Of a DNA stretch of 6,837 bases, positions 6,307 to 6,837 are shown in pieces. Each line of letters opens with the position of its first letter. The stretch's first letter is position 1. Source of the DNA: Opitutaceae bacterium. GTDB taxonomy: Bacteria; Verrucomicrobiota; Verrucomicrobiia; Opitutales; Opitutaceae. The notes under the pieces were generated by a model that was not told where the DNA came from, searched no databases, and was given only the letters and a program-made list of their open reading frames with translations. A program made the translations under genes and the position numbers. The DNA lies in the NCBI GenBank assembly GCA_031282705.1, contig JAITDF010000131.1:1-6837 (forward strand). Direction: 5' to 3'.

Positions 6307-6341
6307 CGCGCGACAACGCCCCATTGTCGCGCGACAACGGG
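6307..6341. promoter_or_regulatory. Three-half-site palindrome cluster behind clpB
   Basis: CGCGCGACAA (6307-6316) is matched by its exact reverse complement TTGTCGCGCG (6324-6333) across a 7-base loop. The 12-mer CGCGCGACAACG recurs directly at 6307-6318 and 6328-6339, exactly 21 bp apart. The second copy completes a perfect 14-bp palindrome, TTGTCGCGCGACAA (6324-6337), which extends to 22 bp (6320-6341) with one mismatched pair. The half-sites run forward, reverse, forward. This could be a repressor site, a recombination or attachment site, or simply a hairpin at the clpB 3' end. Confidence 0.5.
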
Positions 6342-6352
6342 CCGTTGAATCA

Positions 6353-6380
6353 CTCCAACCGGCGATTGGAGGGCATTTTT
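6353..6380 (+). terminator. Likely clpB terminator
   Basis: CTCCAA (6353-6358) and TTGGAG (6366-6371) form a 6-bp stem with a 7-base loop. GGCA and five T residues (6376-6380) follow. It lies 113 bases after the clpB stop and is the best intrinsic terminator in this spacer, though the stem is short. Confidence 0.5.
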
Positions 6381-6393
6381 GGCCCCCCATCCC

Positions 6394-6419
6394 GGCAAAA
6401 CCGCAAGGCAAAACCGCAA
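6394..6419. repeat. Exact 13-bp tandem duplication
   Basis: GGCAAAACCGCAA occurs twice without a gap (6394-6406 and 6407-6419). It lies between the clpB terminator candidate and the antitoxin region. No function is evident. Confidence 0.8.
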
Positions 6420-6528
6420 CGCCCCGCCCGGCCTCAAACTCACAGGACCTTCATTCCGACCCGGCTCCGGCAAGGCTGTGATTCGTAGCCATTTCCGATA
6501 AGACAGCAAAGCTTGCCGTGGAAAGACA

Positions 6529-6552
6529 CATGGACATGTTGCCCTGTCCATG
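6529..6552. promoter_or_regulatory. Inverted repeat upstream of the antitoxin gene
   Basis: CATGGACA (6529-6536) and TGTCCATG (6545-6552) are perfect 8-bp inverted arms around an 8-base centre. It sits 32 bases before the TTGACA box and 67 bases before the antitoxin ATG. Antitoxins of this family usually bind palindromes in their own promoter, so this is an operator candidate, though somewhat far upstream. Confidence 0.4.
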
Positions 6553-6583
6553 GACCTTCCCCGCGCCGCCTTGGGCAGGACGT

Positions 6584-6612
6584 TTGACAAGGGCCAAAGT
6601 GCAACAACCAAT
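6584..6612 (+). promoter_or_regulatory. Possible promoter of the antitoxin gene
   Basis: A perfect -35 consensus TTGACA (6584-6589) is followed after 17 bases by ACCAAT (6607-6612), which matches TATAAT only at its last three positions. Transcription would then start at about 6619-6620, at the ATG itself, giving a leaderless mRNA. A small palindrome, ATGTG-C-CACAT (6611-6621), overlaps the start and could serve as a repressor site. Confidence 0.35.
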
Positions 6613-6619
6613 GTGCCAC

Positions 6620-6837
6620 ATGACAACCGCCACACTGAGGGAATTCCGCCACAACTTCGCCACCGTCGAGAAAGCCGCTCTGCGCGGCCCGGTGAAAATC
6701 ACGCGCCGCGGCAGGGTCATAGGCACCTACACCGCGGCCCGGAACCCCGGAAAATGGACGCCGCCTGATTTCGCCCGGCGCGCCATCAGGACGCGTGGCG
6801 GCATGGAAATCGACGTGCTGGACCTGCTTGGCAGATG
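6620..6837 (+). CDS. Phd/YefM-family type II antitoxin (no stop within window)
   Basis: Seventy-two codons are visible. The last two bases are TG, so the stop is probably a TGA completed by the first base outside. The product starts MTTATLREFRHNFATVEKAA and continues GPVKITRRGRVIGTYTAA. This is the Phd/YefM pattern: an N-terminal beta strand and helix (LREFRxNF), then a strand pair with the ITRRGRxIG motif that forms the dimeric DNA-binding fold. The C-terminal part (46 onward, ending IDVLDLLGR) would be the flexible toxin-neutralising segment. Such proteins repress their own operon and bind a toxin, commonly RelE/YoeB, Doc or a PIN-domain RNase, encoded just downstream; here that gene would lie outside the window. 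ATG 6611, in frame, is an alternative start adding three residues. No ribosome site is clear for either. Family call by motif; toxin type unknown. Confidence 0.75.
   Translation, partial: MTTATLREFRHNFATVEKAALRGPVKITRRGRVIGTYTAARNPGKWTPPDFARRAIRTRGGMEIDVLDLLGR

Larger units (their letters stand above)
6241..6619. other. Spacer between clpB and the antitoxin gene
   Basis: These 379 bases have no convincing gene on either strand. They contain the palindrome cluster (6307-6341), the terminator-like hairpin (6353-6380), a 13-bp tandem duplication (6394-6419), an inverted repeat (6529-6552) and a TTGACA box (6584-6589). From about 6440 the composition is less GC-rich and less biased than in the core genes, consistent with a change into accessory DNA. 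Confidence 0.65.

Noticed and set aside
6287..6481. Small open frames between clpB and the antitoxin gene, on both strands
   Set aside because: They run through the palindrome cluster, the terminator and the tandem repeat, lack ribosome sites and show no family resemblance.
6468..6518. 7-bp inverted match CGGCAAG/CTTGCCG
   Set aside because: The arms are short and 37 bases apart, which is easily expected by chance.
1..6837. CRISPR array, tRNA, rRNA, insertion sequence or replication origin
   Set aside because: No regularly spaced repeats, clover-leaf sequence, ribosomal RNA signature, transposase motif or DnaA-box cluster was seen.

Overview
The window is a GC-rich bacterial chromosome segment with every supported gene on the + strand. 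In order it holds the 3' end of ftsH, a MurA-family enolpyruvyl transferase, an M20-family metallodipeptidase, a complete clpB, and a Phd/YefM-type antitoxin cut off by the right edge. The protein style (a Pro/Ala-rich FtsH tail, high-GC codon use, weak or absent Shine-Dalgarno sequences) would fit a verrucomicrobial, Opitutaceae-like organism. That assignment is an inference from general impression, not from a marker gene.

Layout. 1-195 is the end of ftsH. 196-638 is a 443-base spacer without a convincing gene but full of structure: a GC-rich hairpin, an 11-bp tandem duplication, a 28-bp polypyrimidine/polypurine inverted repeat whose loop carries a G-quadruplex motif, a terminator-like stem, and a second G-quadruplex motif just before murA. 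639-1937 is the MurA-family gene and 2001-3404 the M20 peptidase, probably co-transcribed. 3405-3648 is a very GC-rich spacer with short tandem repeats and a possible terminator. 3649-6240 is clpB. 6241-6619 is a spacer with a three-half-site palindromic cluster, a terminator-like hairpin, a 13-bp tandem duplication, another inverted repeat and a TTGACA box. 6620-6837 is the antitoxin, whose toxin partner would lie beyond the window.

How the genes relate. FtsH (membrane AAA+ protease) and ClpB (AAA+ disaggregase) both belong to protein quality control. MurA feeds peptidoglycan synthesis, and the M20 enzyme probably releases amino acids from dipeptides. Nothing shows they form one pathway; the arrangement looks like ordinary core genes followed by the start of an accessory toxin-antitoxin unit.

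The least ordinary content is in the spacers. There is paired DNA/RNA structure in the murA leader, exact two-copy tandem duplications of 11-15 bp in every spacer longer than 200 bases, and an operator-like palindrome cluster behind clpB. Two protein-level oddities also stand out: a MurA with an altered catalytic loop and a missing conserved arginine, and a ClpB with His in place of the conserved middle-domain tyrosine. I did not find a clear new defence or mobile system.
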